Positions 32,001-42,945 of a stretch of 64,000 bases of DNA are shown here, one piece after another. The notes below the pieces were generated by a model. The model ran no database searches. It saw only the letters and a program-made list of their open reading frames with translations, and was not told the origin of the DNA. Numbering within the stretch: position 1 is the first letter of the stretch; every line of letters starts with the position of its first letter. Location of the stretch: assembly GCA_003427395.1 (NCBI GenBank), contig BFEA01000320.1:1769557-1833556 (forward strand), written 5' to 3'. Made by a program: the position numbers and the translations under genes. This stretch comes from Chara braunii. Its lineage: Eukaryota; Streptophyta; Charophyceae; Charales; Characeae.

Positions 32001-33134
32001 ATGGAACCAGATACGATGGGGCCACAACCGACCACGGGCGAAGCGGGTGAGGAGTACATGACATCGCCCGACCGAGCTCTGAGGGATCTGAAGGAACGCA
32101 TTAGGCAGGGAGCACCGTTGAGATAGGCAGTCCAAACCATTGACGGAGAACCCGACGTAATGGGCGAGCCAGTCATGACAGTGCCGCAGGAGACCTTGAA
32201 GAAAAGAACCTCGAGCGGTCGACGGGAAGCGACGAGACGACGCTCCCCCGAGTATGAGCGAAGGGAAACCATGGCGGATAGGCACAGGGACGACTGGAGA
32301 GAGAGTTCGAGAGATTCCTATTGGAGGGACAGAGGTAAAGACATGGCGCCGCCCAGGCGAGTCCTCGACCCCCAGACAGGGGAGTCGCATCCGCTCCCTT
32401 ATGAGAGCAAGGATCGCTATATCATTACGCACAAGGCCTCGGAGCCTCCTACTTTCAGGGGCTATGGCATCACAGAATATCTAGAGAAGTGAGAGCTTCA
32501 TGCAAGCCGGAGTCAGTGGTCGGAGGAAGAGATTATAGAGAACTTCCTATTTAATGAGGATCCGAGTCTCGGCAAGGAATTTAAGGAAGCCCGACCGAAG
32601 GGTGGGAAATGGACTACGTATAAGAAGAACCTCATTGAACTTTACAAGTTGGAGGATAACAAGTACTCCATCAAGGACCTTGAGACAATGACTCAAGATG
32701 AAGATGAGAGCGTACGGGCATTTGGGATGCATTTCCAAAAGATCTCTGACGTGCTGATGAAGAAGGGGAACATCTCAGAGGTCGAGCGCTGTATGATCTT
32801 CATTGGACACCTGTCCAAAGGCAGGCAGAAGAGTATACTTAGAGATCTTCCGCGCGACAAGCTTGACTTCCCAAAAGTCCTAAAGCTCGCGATAAAGGCA
32901 GAGACAGACGACTACAAAGACTTGGTATGGAGGGGGATGAGGAGACGTGATTTCTCTCTCTATAAGGAGTATGCCACTGATAGATGTCCTGCTTTCAAGA
33001 TCTATCCCTGGTCGGAAAAGAATGAAGTCGTGGCTGAGGAAGTGAAGGAGATAAGGGACATGGTAAAGGGATTGACAAGACAGGTTACAGAGATTGTGAC
33101 CACCACAGGAGCCACGACTTACCGGGACAAAACC
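32001..33134 (+). pseudogene. gag: Gag N-terminal and capsid region, plus-strand half
   Basis: Frame from ATG 32001 (MEPDTMGPQPTTGE), with stops at 32124 and 32490 and then open to about 33134. It reads Arg/Ser-rich linker, PYESKDRYIITHKASEPPTF, then capsid-like helices with YKKNLIELYKLEDNKYS, EDESVRAFGMHFQKISDVL and KSILRDLPRDKLDFPKVLKLA. This is the retrotransposon gag type found before a CCHC knuckle. The frame loses sense at about 33134, the right edge of the plus-strand block, and the knuckle half is on the minus strand 6 kb away. It fits as the N-terminal partner of the gag part at 26022-26804. Confidence 0.7.
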
Positions 33135-33197
33135 GGAGGGCCCTGTTCACTTCGCTGGGACCACCCAGTCTGGCTCCCAGGCGTCCTCATCGTCCTC

Positions 33198-34092
33198 TCA
33201 CTCCCAACCCTCGTCGTCAAACTCGTCCTCGACGCGGTATGGTGCCTGTCCTATAGCCTGGTAGTACTCCGCCAACTGATGGTCGTATATCAGAGGTCGC
33301 CCAGCGTCCTCACTCCACCCGCTCCCCCAGTCGCCTGAGAAAAGCAACCCGATACAGGTCACGTACTCGGGGCCTGCTCGGAGCTCACGGTCTAGCCAAT
33401 CCCAAATGCACGGAGACTGGGGCCACTCGCTGTCTATCGATCGGATCATCTCTATAAGCTGAACCCTCTCGTCTCCCCAACGAGACCCACCGGTCGCGAG
33501 CGAATAGTAGAGGTGGTCGAGGTCGTCAGGCCCTCTCGCGAGGACCTTGAGATCCTGATAAGCCAAGTATATCTCGACCACTCCGCCAATACCTCAAAGG
33601 ATGCCCTCTACCACGAACGCGGAAACTATCGCCCGCAGACTCCGAACGCTGTACGGGAAAAACCGGTCTCGCGCCACCACGAGCTCGCTCGTGATATCAA
33701 GAGGAGGGCGCCCGTGATAATGTCAACGGGTCACTCGAGTCCTCCGCTCGGAAGGCGGCGACCTCACCCCTCACGTAGCGTAGAGCCCTACTAACCGCGT
33801 CACTAGTCCCTGTCGTCGCGAGGCTCAGCACGGTCTCCTTGACCGCGTCCGGTCCTAGATACAGGTAGGCTCTGACTACGCCCACTCCTTGTCCAGGTTG
33901 GTGCTCTCTGTGCGTCCAAAGCCACACGTCCGCAGACAAGACTATGGACCTCCACGCAAACTGGCCGTCAGCATAACGGATGCTGTGCGCGGGAATCGTA
34001 AGCTCCACCAGATCCCCTTCTATGAGTTCAGGGGGCTCCACGTCCCATGTGCTGCTAACCTCATAGACCTCTACTTGTGCTTGCGGCCACAT
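33198..34092 (-). pseudogene. Accessory ORF A', minus-strand copy
   Basis: It starts at ATG 34092 (MWPQAQVEVYEV), runs to 33697, shifts frame, and continues in 33581-33198. Blocks parallel ORF A: PPELIEGDLVELTIPAHSI, IVLSADVWLWTHRE, VVRAYLYLGPDAV, then VQLIEMIRSIDSEWP, LAEYYQAIG and an acidic end. It is the first ORF after the primer-site-like sequence at 34211-34223, so ORF A is the promoter-proximal gene of this family. Unlike the plus copy it keeps a plausible start codon. Confidence 0.6.
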
Positions 34093-34210
34093 CCAACTGA
34101 TGCCTAGAGAGCGTAGTAAGAGGGATGAGTAGAGGAGGTAAAAGATAGCCTAAAAAAAAAACTCTCGTTTCTAGAAAACTTTTGGCAGCGCTCCGCCTCC
34201 CTTCGTTGGG

Positions 34211-34223
34211 AGCCCCGATATCA
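34211..34223 (-). other. Primer-binding-site-like sequence, element 3
   Basis: Read on the minus strand it is TGATATCGGGGCT, close to the initiator-Met primer sites of elements 1 and 2. If correct, the right LTR runs from about 34227 to 35092 (roughly 866 bases). Confidence 0.45.
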
Positions 34224-34810
34224 CGCTGCTGACTTATCTCCTATCTATCCCAAGAGTCGCCTATGGTACCCTCGACGGAATCCCGACCCTAAACAAGGCA
34301 AACAGGCCCTATAGTCGAGTTCCCTCGCATACAAGGCATGTGCCCTATTCGAGGGAAAACTGCCTGAGACTGTTCCGGCCACCCCTCCGGAGTACTGATG
34401 TCCCTTTCTACCTGATAACCAAAATTAGAAGGCCGTAACCTTATTTCCGCTATTTCTCTAAGTCATTTTAATATTTTTAGGGAATTTTAATTATTTTAAA
34501 TTAATAAAAATTACTTTTAATCTTCAGAAACCTATTGGCCCTCCGCCACTGCCTAATGGCGTACAAGGTCTCCCCCAGCGAGTGGCGCGGCAAGCACGTT
34601 TCTCTTTCTGCTACCCGCTAACTATTTATTTGGAATTTATATTAAATAAATACCAAATAAATAAATTTTAATTGAGAAAAATTTCGTTTACTGGTCCCAA
34701 CTCTTAAGAGGGGGTAAGGGAATAACTGTATTTTAATTCCCTCCCCCTTTTCCTACCTAGGGAATTTTTGTGTATTTAACTGTATTTTCGTTTACAAAAA
34801 TTACATTTAC

Positions 34811-35092
34811 AGGTCCGTTCCCGCGATGCCTCTCCGTGGCAGGCCAATCCTGGTCGAATCCTCTGAACGGGCGAAAATGACGGTCCGTAGATGTGCCGAG
34901 TGCGGCCACCCATCTCGCTATTTTTTAGGGTTACTCGTAAGGTTCAATGTACCCAAAGTCAGGGGTGTCCAAAGTTCCCCTAATTTTTGCTGCCCGGTCG
35001 AACCAGAGTACCGTCTAAACACGGACTTGCCTTTGAGCCTAAGTCCCAAAGCCACAGATTCCAGGCGACGCACTGCTTGTGGCCGCCAGACA
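34811..35092 (-). repeat. 5' LTR segment of element 3
   Basis: It matches 21044-21324. The shared end at 35092 marks the outer edge of element 3; beyond it begins unrelated coding sequence of another retroelement. The LTR probably extends left through AT-rich DNA to about 34227, next to the primer-site-like sequence. An open frame that crosses this LTR into 35093-35857 is a chance fusion. Confidence 0.8.
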
Positions 35093-36331
35093 CAATATCT
35101 TCAGTGGACCGCTTGCTTGGAGGAACCTGGGAGTGATAACACTCTGCCATCACGACAGGAGTACCTGAAGCCGTACGGGATCATCGATCGCGCTTTCTAT
35201 CCGAAGGAGCCCGAGGCGCTTGAAGGAGAAGAGGAAGTCACTGAAGAAGAAGGCGACGCCGACGAAGAAACGTTGGAGGAGGGAAGTTATAGTGAGTACA
35301 GCGAAGGGGAGCAGAGTGAAAAAGACGAGGAAGTAGAAGAAGAAGAAGACGAGGAGGAGGAAGCCGGATCGGAGTGGGAGGAGTTGCCGGAAGAAGCGGT
35401 GCGCATAGGCACGGAAGCGGAAGATCCCGAAGCGGCACGAAGAGGGGAAGAAATCGCCGCCAGGAAAAACCCGTTGGAGATCGCCAGCGGGGCAAGCTTG
35501 TGCATCAACGACGACCCGACCAGGGATCCAAAGCCCCCCGAACCCGAGGATGGCGGATCAGCAACCGCGGCTCCGAGCACATCGCGACAGAGACGAAGCC
35601 TATCCCCCTCCCCCTCCACCCCATCCCGTCCCCCAGTTCGTCCACGAACCGATGCGGGGAATCGGCCTCGGTCCTCGGTCATTATCCCCCGGTCACCTTC
35701 CCTTGCAATCCCTTCCCTCCCAATACCTTCGAGCACTTTTACTCCACCCGTCTCGCCGTCACTGTCCATCCCCATCCTTCCCTCCAATCCGCGAACCCCA
35801 CGTTTTGTCTACACATCCTCCTGTTCAGCGTCGCGTGGCAACAAAATAACGCAGTAGAAGTCTACTGTGTAATCACGGGGACCATCCCCGTGTGTCGCCA
35901 TTACGCGTCGTTTCGCTCGGCACTCTTTCGCACCTTCTCCACCCTTAACCCTGACTACCTCGCCTCCCTCCCCTGCAGCGGTGATCGGTTTCCTCGTTTC
36001 CACAGGATCATTCGCTACGAGGAGCTCCCTATCACGAAGGAAGGCATCAACCGATACCTGCCCCCACTCCCTCCCCGCCCTCCCCATCAACACCCCCCCA
36101 TGTATCGTATCCACTTTCCCATTCCCACAAGGCGTTGAGTGTCACGTGTCCCCCGAGCGGTATGAATCAGCAGTTTGCGCGAAGATCACGCAATTGATGA
36201 TGACGTCAACCTATGCTCTGATTCGATCGACTGCGCTGGACTGGGGGTGCAGAGCACACGGAGATCTGATGAACCATGATGGTGCCACATGGACGATCTT
36301 CGAAGCTCGAGGGACAGGGGGTTGCATATGA
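35093..36331 (+). pseudogene. 3' end of another Ty3-type element (acidic tail and extra ORF)
   Basis: Starting right at the edge of element 3, the frame to 35857 reads EEPGSDNTLPSRQEYLKPYG, then a very acidic stretch (about 60 residues rich in E and D), then Ser/Pro-rich sequence. Further on, frames give VCRHYASFRSALFRTFSTLN, FHRIIRYEELPITKEGINRY and ECHVSPERYESAVCAK. It looks like the tail of a pol protein plus a downstream ORF whose upstream part was cut off by insertion of element 3. The LTR at 36553 then serves as its 3' LTR. Identity is inferred from position and composition. Confidence 0.45.
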
Positions 36332-36552
36332 CAGGGCTGCAGGGAGCGGGATCCAAAACCGCACGAGCCGACATGCTTCACGAAGATCTTGCCACGAATG
36401 TTGTCGCCAGCTCATCATACTGATCCAAGCTCCTACTTCGTCTTGCCTCTTTGTTCCTTGTACTTCTTTCTGCTTCTTCGTCCCCTCCCTTTGTTCGAGC
36501 TTTCATGCAATCAGGAGATCGCATAACTTTGGAACCCCCTGCGCGTCACATA
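36332..36552. other. Noncoding stretch before LTR A
   Basis: No gene. It ends GCGCGTCACATA directly against the LTR start TGTGACG. The ten bases GCGCGTCACA are identical to the last ten of LTR A, so the junction looks like an LTR-end sequence abutting an LTR start. Confidence 0.4.
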
Positions 36553-37460
36553 TGTGACGAACCACTTTCCAACCCCGTGCTATCTTTCGTACCCCCTTGG
36601 CCCAATACCCCTTTGTGTATCATACCGACCCCACAAAACCCTCGTTGCTTTTCTTGATTTCAGGCGCCTTGTTTGAGCCCCCATTTTTTTCGGAAGTTTT
36701 ATTGATTTTTGGAATTCTGCTTTTTTTTTGCAATTCGGCAAATGCAGGGGAAATTTCGCGCGCCTTAGCCAGCGCACTGGGAATCGGGCTCGACAGTTAG
36801 GAATTACGAAATATTAAGCGGAGCCCGACGTATCTTTTTCCTTGCATGAATGTTCTTGGTCACGTCGGAGAAAACTCTAGGAGTTTTGCTAGAATACGGA
36901 TAGGCACAGGACTTTCTTTTCTTGCGTCGACTTTCGCGCGCGGATATGGTGATTTCAATTTTTGAATTGGTGTAGGATATAGGCAAGCTGTAACTGTTTC
37001 GGTGCCTTTTTCTCTTGCTGTCGGCACCGCGCATGCGAGCATCCTCCTCCTTATTTCCCGCACCATCCTTCCCCGCACTCTCTCCTCTCCCTTCCCCGTC
37101 TTCTCCTTCTCCTATCGCAACGGTTTTTCCCTCTCTGCTTTTTGCTCGCCTGCTTCCCTTTCTTGATCGTCTGAATCTTGGACCCGTCTCTCGCTGTTTT
37201 TCGCGCTTCGTCTCTTCCCGCTCATCAACCTTGACTCACGAAGCCCGGTTGATCCTCCGATCACCCCTGCTCACCAATCAGACGCGTTGAACAAGAGGAT
37301 CTTCCTATTGCGCGACGAATCTGATTGGCCGACCATTGGGCTCTGAAGGATCAACATGGCTTCCGCAGCGCGCTCCCTGCTAAGTCTTCTCTTCCTGCTT
37401 CTTCTCTTACACCTCGACTTTCTCCCTGCCTTCTCCCTCTCTTATCCTCCTTCTCGCAAC

Positions 37461-37467
37461 TATAAAT
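37461..37467 (+). promoter_or_regulatory. TATA box of LTR A
   Basis: CAACTATAAATTC is kept in the same context (followed by GCAAGCGC and, about 60 bases on, GGGAAGCAGTGGCTAG) in LTR C at 46667. Conservation inside otherwise diverged LTR sequence supports a promoter marking the U3/R boundary. Confidence 0.6.
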
Positions 37468-38487
37468 TCTGCAAGCGCATCCGCAAAACTCTCTTACGTT
37501 CTCGACTCCCAAGCCCGCTTTCGGGAAGCAGTGGCTAGGTGAAGTGTCTAGTGCGAGTCGGAAAGTCCTGTCGGGCTGACGATAGGCTGGCCGGTTGCGC
37601 GCTTGATCGCCACAACGGATTGTGGGATCAGGGCGAACTGCGTCGAGCTTGCGTCGCCGAGGTGACGATCGCAGCGGCGGAAGTTAGCACGAAACGGCCG
37701 GGATCATCGGTGCGGGTATAAGGATCGGTGATTGGAGTTGAGTGAGTGATTGGCCGGGGGGTGTACTGGAAATTCAAGGCGAAATCACCTTTGTTGATTC
37801 CGGATCTTAATCTTTTGGTGTGAGTGCACGGCTGCAACGCCGAATGTCCTCTTTCGGATCTCCGTACCTCCTATCTCGACATCTCTCCCTCTCCTCTTTC
37901 TCCGAGTTGAATGACATTGTGTCATGAGTTTGTCCTTCCCGTGAATGAGAATGAATCTGTGTGCTTTCCTGTGCGAAGGAACTTCTTCCGGAACTCTTCC
38001 ATTAGTTTCCTGGGTAATCCCCCGATGTCGAGGAATTGATCCTCTTGTCTTGTAAATGGTGGATGCGTGTGTACAGTTCCATCGGTTGATTTCTGACCTA
38101 TGCACCTATGTCATTTTCGCACCTTCCACGGTGAATGTCGGTATGTAGATGCTTGTCTTTTTGCATTGATTAGACTCAGCGCTCGACGAGATTTTGTTCG
38201 AGAATGCAAGAGCGTTTAGATCTGTGGTTCTGAATGCACTGCGCATGCCATCTGCCTTATGCTGCACGACATCTGCAACCGATCTACAGGGCAGCCTCGA
38301 AAAACAAGGCGCCTAGGATTCATCGCCGCATCGGCTTACTAAACCTGAGTCGCGGGTCGGTCCCTCGGTTCAGTGCATGATCAAACCGATAAGTGGTCTC
38401 TCTCTCTCTTGTGTCGAAAAGAATTGATTGGTGGTTGTGCGGGTGTTTTTCCTTGATGACATCTCGGGATTTTTGCAATTGATTGAC

Positions 38488-38793
38488 ATGTGGACTGATG
38501 GACGCCCTTCGATCGGGCGCCAGCCTCCCGTATCTCCCGCGCCGACATTACCTTTTCCTTACGACGAGGAGAGGACACGTGTATGCGAGTGGGACGTACG
38601 AGAAGTTATCGCACGGATCGGCGAACAATATTACTTCCCTCCTGAAAATCGTTGCTCAGGATTCGTGGATGCTGGATTTGTCATTATTGATACTCACTTT
38701 CCGCCTTACTCGATATTGTTGCCCTTTAACGAGCTGATTGTCATTCCGTGGACGGCAGTGGAACCCCACTGGCATCGCACTTTGTGCACTTAG
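38488..38793 (+). CDS. ORF conserved inside the LTR
   Basis: 101 residues from ATG 38488: PFPYDEERTRVCEWDVREVI, QYYFPPENRCSGF, GFVIIDTHFPPYSILLPFNE and WTAVEPHW. The same blocks occur in LTR C at 47.47-47.70 kb, with a frameshift there. After the TAG at 38791 the frame continues with CQRFECYESKGFHYRVR, also matched in LTR C, so the ancestral protein was longer. No known family recognised; the Cys/His spacing at the end hints at a zinc site. Its position, about 1 kb after the TATA box and before the primer site, means it would lie in the transcript leader. Confidence 0.55.
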   Translation: MWTDGRPSIGRQPPVSPAPTLPFPYDEERTRVCEWDVREVIARIGEQYYFPPENRCSGFVDAGFVIIDTHFPPYSILLPFNELIVIPWTAVEPHWHRTLCT

Positions 38794-39263
38794 TGCCAAC
38801 GTTTCGAGTGCTACGAATCCAAGGGTTTCCACTACCGTGTACGGAACGCCGACGATCAAAGAGAAAGAGCCACACGACTGAGACCCTCCACATCGGACTC
38901 AGAACCTACCAGCGAGCGAAGCTGTGACTTAATATGCAAGTGAGACACGCGAAGTGTGCCGAAGCCTTTTTGCTCTTAACGAACCGTTGTAGCATGGTGG
39001 GAAGTCTGACAGTACTTTTTGGATTAACTTTGTATTCCTCTCTCCTTTCGCGCCGAATTCGCACGCGTATTCTGCAACGCGCGAAAAGCAACCGACTCAC
39101 TTCATCGGACCGTCACGGGGGATTTTAGTTTTGTCTGTGTCCCCATACTCAATTTCCCAAAAATCCTTGGCACACCCCATCTTGCTGTTTTTTCTGGGTC
39201 TCTTTTCCGCACCCTTAGCACTCCGAACGGAAGACAACACGGGGCGTGAGGTTGCGCGTCACA

Positions 39264-40625
39264 TCTTCTACATGCCTACCAATCCACATAGATTATCTGC
39301 CTTATCAAAGTTTTAATCATCGCCACCTGACCTTGAAAGGAGGCAGGCTCCTGTTTGAAGGTAGCTTGATTAAGGGATTTCCATATGGCTTCCATGATTG
39401 CACCTCTGCAAGATAAGGCCACATAGGGCCAGCCTTGTTGAAGATCCACTCCTGGTCTCAACCATAGACCAGATACATGTAGGGGGTCCGACGTTCCCAG
39501 GAGCAAAAAATTCCGACCGGATTTTGGCAAAAAAAGTCAGTTTTGATTTCGTTCAAAAAATATAATATGTCCGTTTTGACGAAATGGCTGTTGTCCATCT
39601 TTGTTTTTCCCCTATAGGTGCCACTCCTGTATCCATAGAAAGTTTCCATCTGTGACGTCTTTCCATCGTTCCCTCCACCATTCCCAGATCTGGGTCGAGT
39701 AGGGGCAGTATAGCCATATGTGGGAGGCCATTTCCCAGCCCCACTTACATCGTGCGCATTGCTTGGTGATATACATGCCTCTAGACACCAGCCAAGTTGC
39801 TGAAGGTGTAACCAGTAGTAGCTGGAGCCACATCAGGCTTGACTGTCTCTGTGAGGACATCTAACTTAGTGCCTTCCCTATTCTAAACAGGTTCATATCG
39901 CTAAGCAAAAAGCCCGGCTCCTTCGACAGTCCCTCTGCTGCAGTTGTACCCGACTGCTTCTTAACTTTAGCCCTTAGTGCCTATACTCCAACTTTTGGTT
40001 TATACATTACGACCGGTGCCCGCTTCTCGAGCTGAAATCCCGCTTGCCAGCCATACAATAGTGGTTTTATCTGGATAGTAGCAGCATCTTCTACTATGAG
40101 GTGGACAACTTCCTGTTTTGCAGAGACATACAGGATGACCCTACATTCTACTAAGTCCACCGTGGAAGACACATACTTTTTCTCCCCTTTAAGCAGAGAC
40201 CCCTGCGGGTCTCCCACCTTCTTCCTCCAAGTTTGAACCTTTATCCCTTTCAGCAGATCAGGACCCAGGACCTATAAGATCGACTGACTGTCAAGTGGGT
40301 CGAGCAACCACGCCCCCGGCCCATGTTCCACCGAATTAGACAGTAGAGACATTGTCAACCAATAGGTTGGAATGACTTTTTGAACCAAAATATAATTACT
40401 TTCAATGTTACGCAGCCTATTTAGCTTTCTTTTAAGTCAGTCGAGTGGGATCCAGGACTCAAGCGTGACATCCCACTGATCCTTGATCTGCACCACCCCT
40501 CTCTCCACCCAGGCTTTATCAAAGGAGCCTGTGCTACCATCTGCTTTCAAGGGGGAATTGTCTAACAGAATAAGTGGATTTTCGAACAAGATCTGATTTA
40601 ATACTTCTAGACATATTTCTGGTGA
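39264..40625 (-). pseudogene. LINE C-terminal region with RVT zinc-binding domain
   Basis: Reading down the minus strand: VLNQILFENPLILLDNSP, SFDKAWVERGVVQIKDQWDV, then stops and frame changes. At 39860-39612 is the zinc-binding segment ITKQCARCKWGWEMASHIWLYC followed by TQIWEWW, the C-x2-C...H...C pattern of the zf-RVT domain that follows RT in plant-type LINEs. A further frame at 39530-39276 completes the tail. At least three stops. Confidence 0.75.
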
Positions 40626-41703
40626 TGTGACGAACCACTTTCTGCAGCGCGCGACTTTTTGCGCAGCTACGTTGAGGGGTCCTAAGTTGGGAAGGTTGGG
40701 CCAATTACGGGAGATCGGGATCAGTGGGAAATTGCATCAGTGTCCCTGCTTTTTCGTCTTCTTCGTCACTTTTTTTCGAATGGCTGGGTTCGGAGCCATG
40801 TGTGTCCTAGGACGGCCGGTTGATTGATTGGTTGGCTGGATGGCTCGCGCGCCACCTCGCACGCGATTAATAAATGTTTACGTCGTTTCTTTTGTTTCGG
40901 TTCCAAACTTTTGGGCGCGGACATCGCGCAGGAATTTGCTTCGTTCTTTTTGAATTTTTCTTTTAAATCGTTTTTGAATTTTGTCGAGCCCCGATGGCTC
41001 TCGGAATTTCGGACTTTTCTTTTGGAATTTGTGCCTTTTGCTTCTTCGCATTAGATAGGAATTTAGAAATTTAGTCATTAGGATTTTCCTTGTCGCGCGG
41101 CGCTTTTTGTCTACGCACTTCGTCATGCGGCTGCAACGGAACTCTGATTAGTAGGCGGCTTTAATCGTGTGTGTAACTGTAATTTTGGGCGGGCGCCATT
41201 GTAACTGTATCTTTCTTCTTGCGCTTCGTCTTTCCCGCCCTTCTTCTCTTTCTTTTGCTGCGTTTTGGTAGTCGCGGTCTGCATGATCGGATTGATGCGT
41301 GGAGAGCGGCTACGTCCCCCACGCCGCGATCAGACAATGCAGATGTAGGCAATCCCTTCCCCTTCCCTTTTTCTGACCAGTGCCACGTGGCAACTCCCGA
41401 CAGACTGACTCATCGGAGCCCCACCTACGCCTAAGGGACCCGCCCGCGAACCGCCGTCCCCGAAACCAGTGGCTCGCTCGGTCTTGAGCGACTCGCGCAT
41501 ATCATCTGCCTTGTAACCCGAAGCGATCCGCCCTCTCCGCCAAATTGCACTTGTGCCCCCGAAAGACCCTGTCATAGGAGATCTCAGTTCTGACCTGGGA
41601 CTCCACTTTTCCCAAAAATCCTTGGCACACCCCTTTTCGCACTTCCAGGCCCACATCCTACTCCGATCAGGAAGTCGCACTAGGCGTGAGGTTGGGCGTC
41701 ACA
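40626..41703 (+). mobile_element. Solo LTR (LTR B) inside the LINE
   Basis: It starts TGTGACGAACCACTTT and ends GAGGTTGGGCGTCACA, the same tips as LTR A, with TCCTTGGCACACCCC near the end. GGTGA on the left and GGCGA on the right look like a 5-base target duplication with one change. The LINE reading frame resumes on the other side. At 1078 bases it lacks the ORF-bearing middle of LTRs A and C. Solo LTRs arise by recombination between the two LTRs of a full element. Confidence 0.88.
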
Positions 41704-42820
41704 GGCGAAGAACTTATGGGAAGAGCCTGTGCCATGCAAACAGAATGTTCCGCCACAAATTCAATTTTGTTTTTTTTTGCAGTAAAAGATGGAATAAAGA
41801 AACAAAGCTAGACGTCTGCAGGACGCGATAGCCTATAGGCCCCACTCTTTGGTGAGGATATATTCTGCCACTTGAGTCCAAAGTTTGGATCGAGTGCCAA
41901 GGGCTACCCAGGGAACCCATTTGCAGAGAAGTGCAAGGTTCTATTGGAGCGGGTTCAACAAACCCAAACCTCCCTGAGTCCTTGCTGTCGTCACCGTGTC
42001 CCAAGCCTTTTTCGAAATAAAGCCTTGTTGGCGCTCAGCTGCAGGCTTTCACAAGTAGCGGGCTGCAACCTTCTTGATCCTAGAATATGCCTCCTCCCCC
42101 AGTAACCTAGGTGGACCGAGAGTGGGAACCATAGTAGTGAAAAGGCAGCCGACGATAATACCAAAGCACGGCCAAACATTCCCAACTAGTAATCATTGCC
42201 TCCACTTTATCAGCCAATAATGCATCTTGGGCCTTTGAATAGTCCGACAAGGAAACTTGGACGCCCAAACAACGATCCGAAGAGCTAGTAGGAATTCGAT
42301 CAAGCCCCCAATCCACACTCAATTCTCGGGAGTACGGCAACCTCGGCAGGAAGTAGACAGATTTATCCCAATTTATGGAAGTTTCCGATAAATCACAGTA
42401 TGTATCTAATACCCCTCTAAGTTTGTAAAGGGCAGAGGGATTATTGTCACATGCCACTGTAAGGTCATCGACAATCGCACCCCCCTTCCGTTCCAGTTCT
42501 GGGGCCAGTTTTAGGCCTAGAATGTTAGTATTATTTCTAATATTATCAAAAAGAATTTCAAGTTGAAGAACAAATAACAGCGAGGCGGGGGGGCAGCCTT
42601 GTTTGATCGAACGTGTTAGCCTGAATTCATCCGACAGTCTGCCATTCACCATTACTATTGAGGATGGTTGTTCATAACTAGCTTTAACCCACGTTCTAAA
42701 GCCCAGGCCAAAACCCGTCTTCTTGGGGGACGTGTGGACAAAACTCCACCCTACTTTCTCGTAAGCCTTCTCCATATCTAGGAGAAGGATTGCAAAATCC
42801 CTTTCCTCTCAACTTTTGTT
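41704..42820 (-). pseudogene. LINE reverse transcriptase
   Basis: It opens with RDFAILLLDMEKAYEKVGWSF (first Asp of the polymerase site), then VNGRLSDEFRLTRSIKQGCP, and GAIVDDLTV as the catalytic DD box. The thumb includes LSETSINWDKSVYF and RCLGVQVSLSDYSKAQ. The 222-residue ORF 42775-42107 is intact; below it, stops at 42106 and beyond precede PTRLYFEKGLGHG and GFVEPAPIEPCTSLQMGSLG, ending at the solo LTR. Domain order and sequence fit an L1-like clade. Confidence 0.85.
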
Positions 42821-42945
42821 TTGCCTTTCACTACCTACCTGCCTCCTAAGGCTATCTATAGGGGACCTCTGCAAGCATAGCTACCTCTCACTGTGAAGGG
42901 GATATTGCATGTTGCCCCTTGCCCTAGTGGTTAAACCAACAGTAC

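Larger units (their letters stand above)
21044..35092 (-). mobile_element. Large Ty3-type composite with accessory ORFs (element 3)
   Basis: About 281 bases at 21044-21324 are repeated in the same direction at 34811-35092, both ending in a TGTC terminus when read on the minus strand. A primer-site-like sequence faces inward at 34211-34223. The minus strand carries a first accessory ORF (34092-33198), then gag C-terminus and pol (26804-21375). Between them the plus strand carries a diverged copy of the first accessory ORF, more accessory ORFs and the gag N-terminus (26870-33134). So one element has an inverted stretch from a relative, or two elements have recombined head to head. It is decayed throughout. 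Confidence 0.65.
36553..39263 (+). mobile_element. LTR A, 2.7 kb, with internal ORF
   Basis: It starts TGTGACGAACCACTTT and ends GAGGTTGCGCGTCACA, with 7-base inverted tips TGTGACG/CGTCACA. It aligns with LTR C (45796-48121) over most of its length, including the TATA region and an ORF, and its end matches the remnant at 9925-10152. The solo LTR at 40626 has the same tips but is only 1.1 kb and lacks the ORF. It follows the retroelement tail at 35093-36331 and so is probably its 3' LTR. Confidence 0.8.
39264..42830 (-). mobile_element. LINE (RT plus zinc-binding domain), minus strand, split by a solo LTR
   Basis: RT sequence lies at 42820-41704 and C-terminal zinc-binding sequence at 40625-39264, interrupted by a solo LTR at 40626-41703. 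The RT begins at about 42830, so the upstream endonuclease part is absent (5' truncation). The 3' end is cut by LTR A at 39263, and no poly(A) is seen. Confidence 0.8.

Noticed and set aside
34826-35857. 343-codon frame as a single gene
   Set aside because: Its first 90 codons are LTR sequence of element 3, repeated at 21.0-21.3 kb. Only the part after 35092 is real coding remnant.
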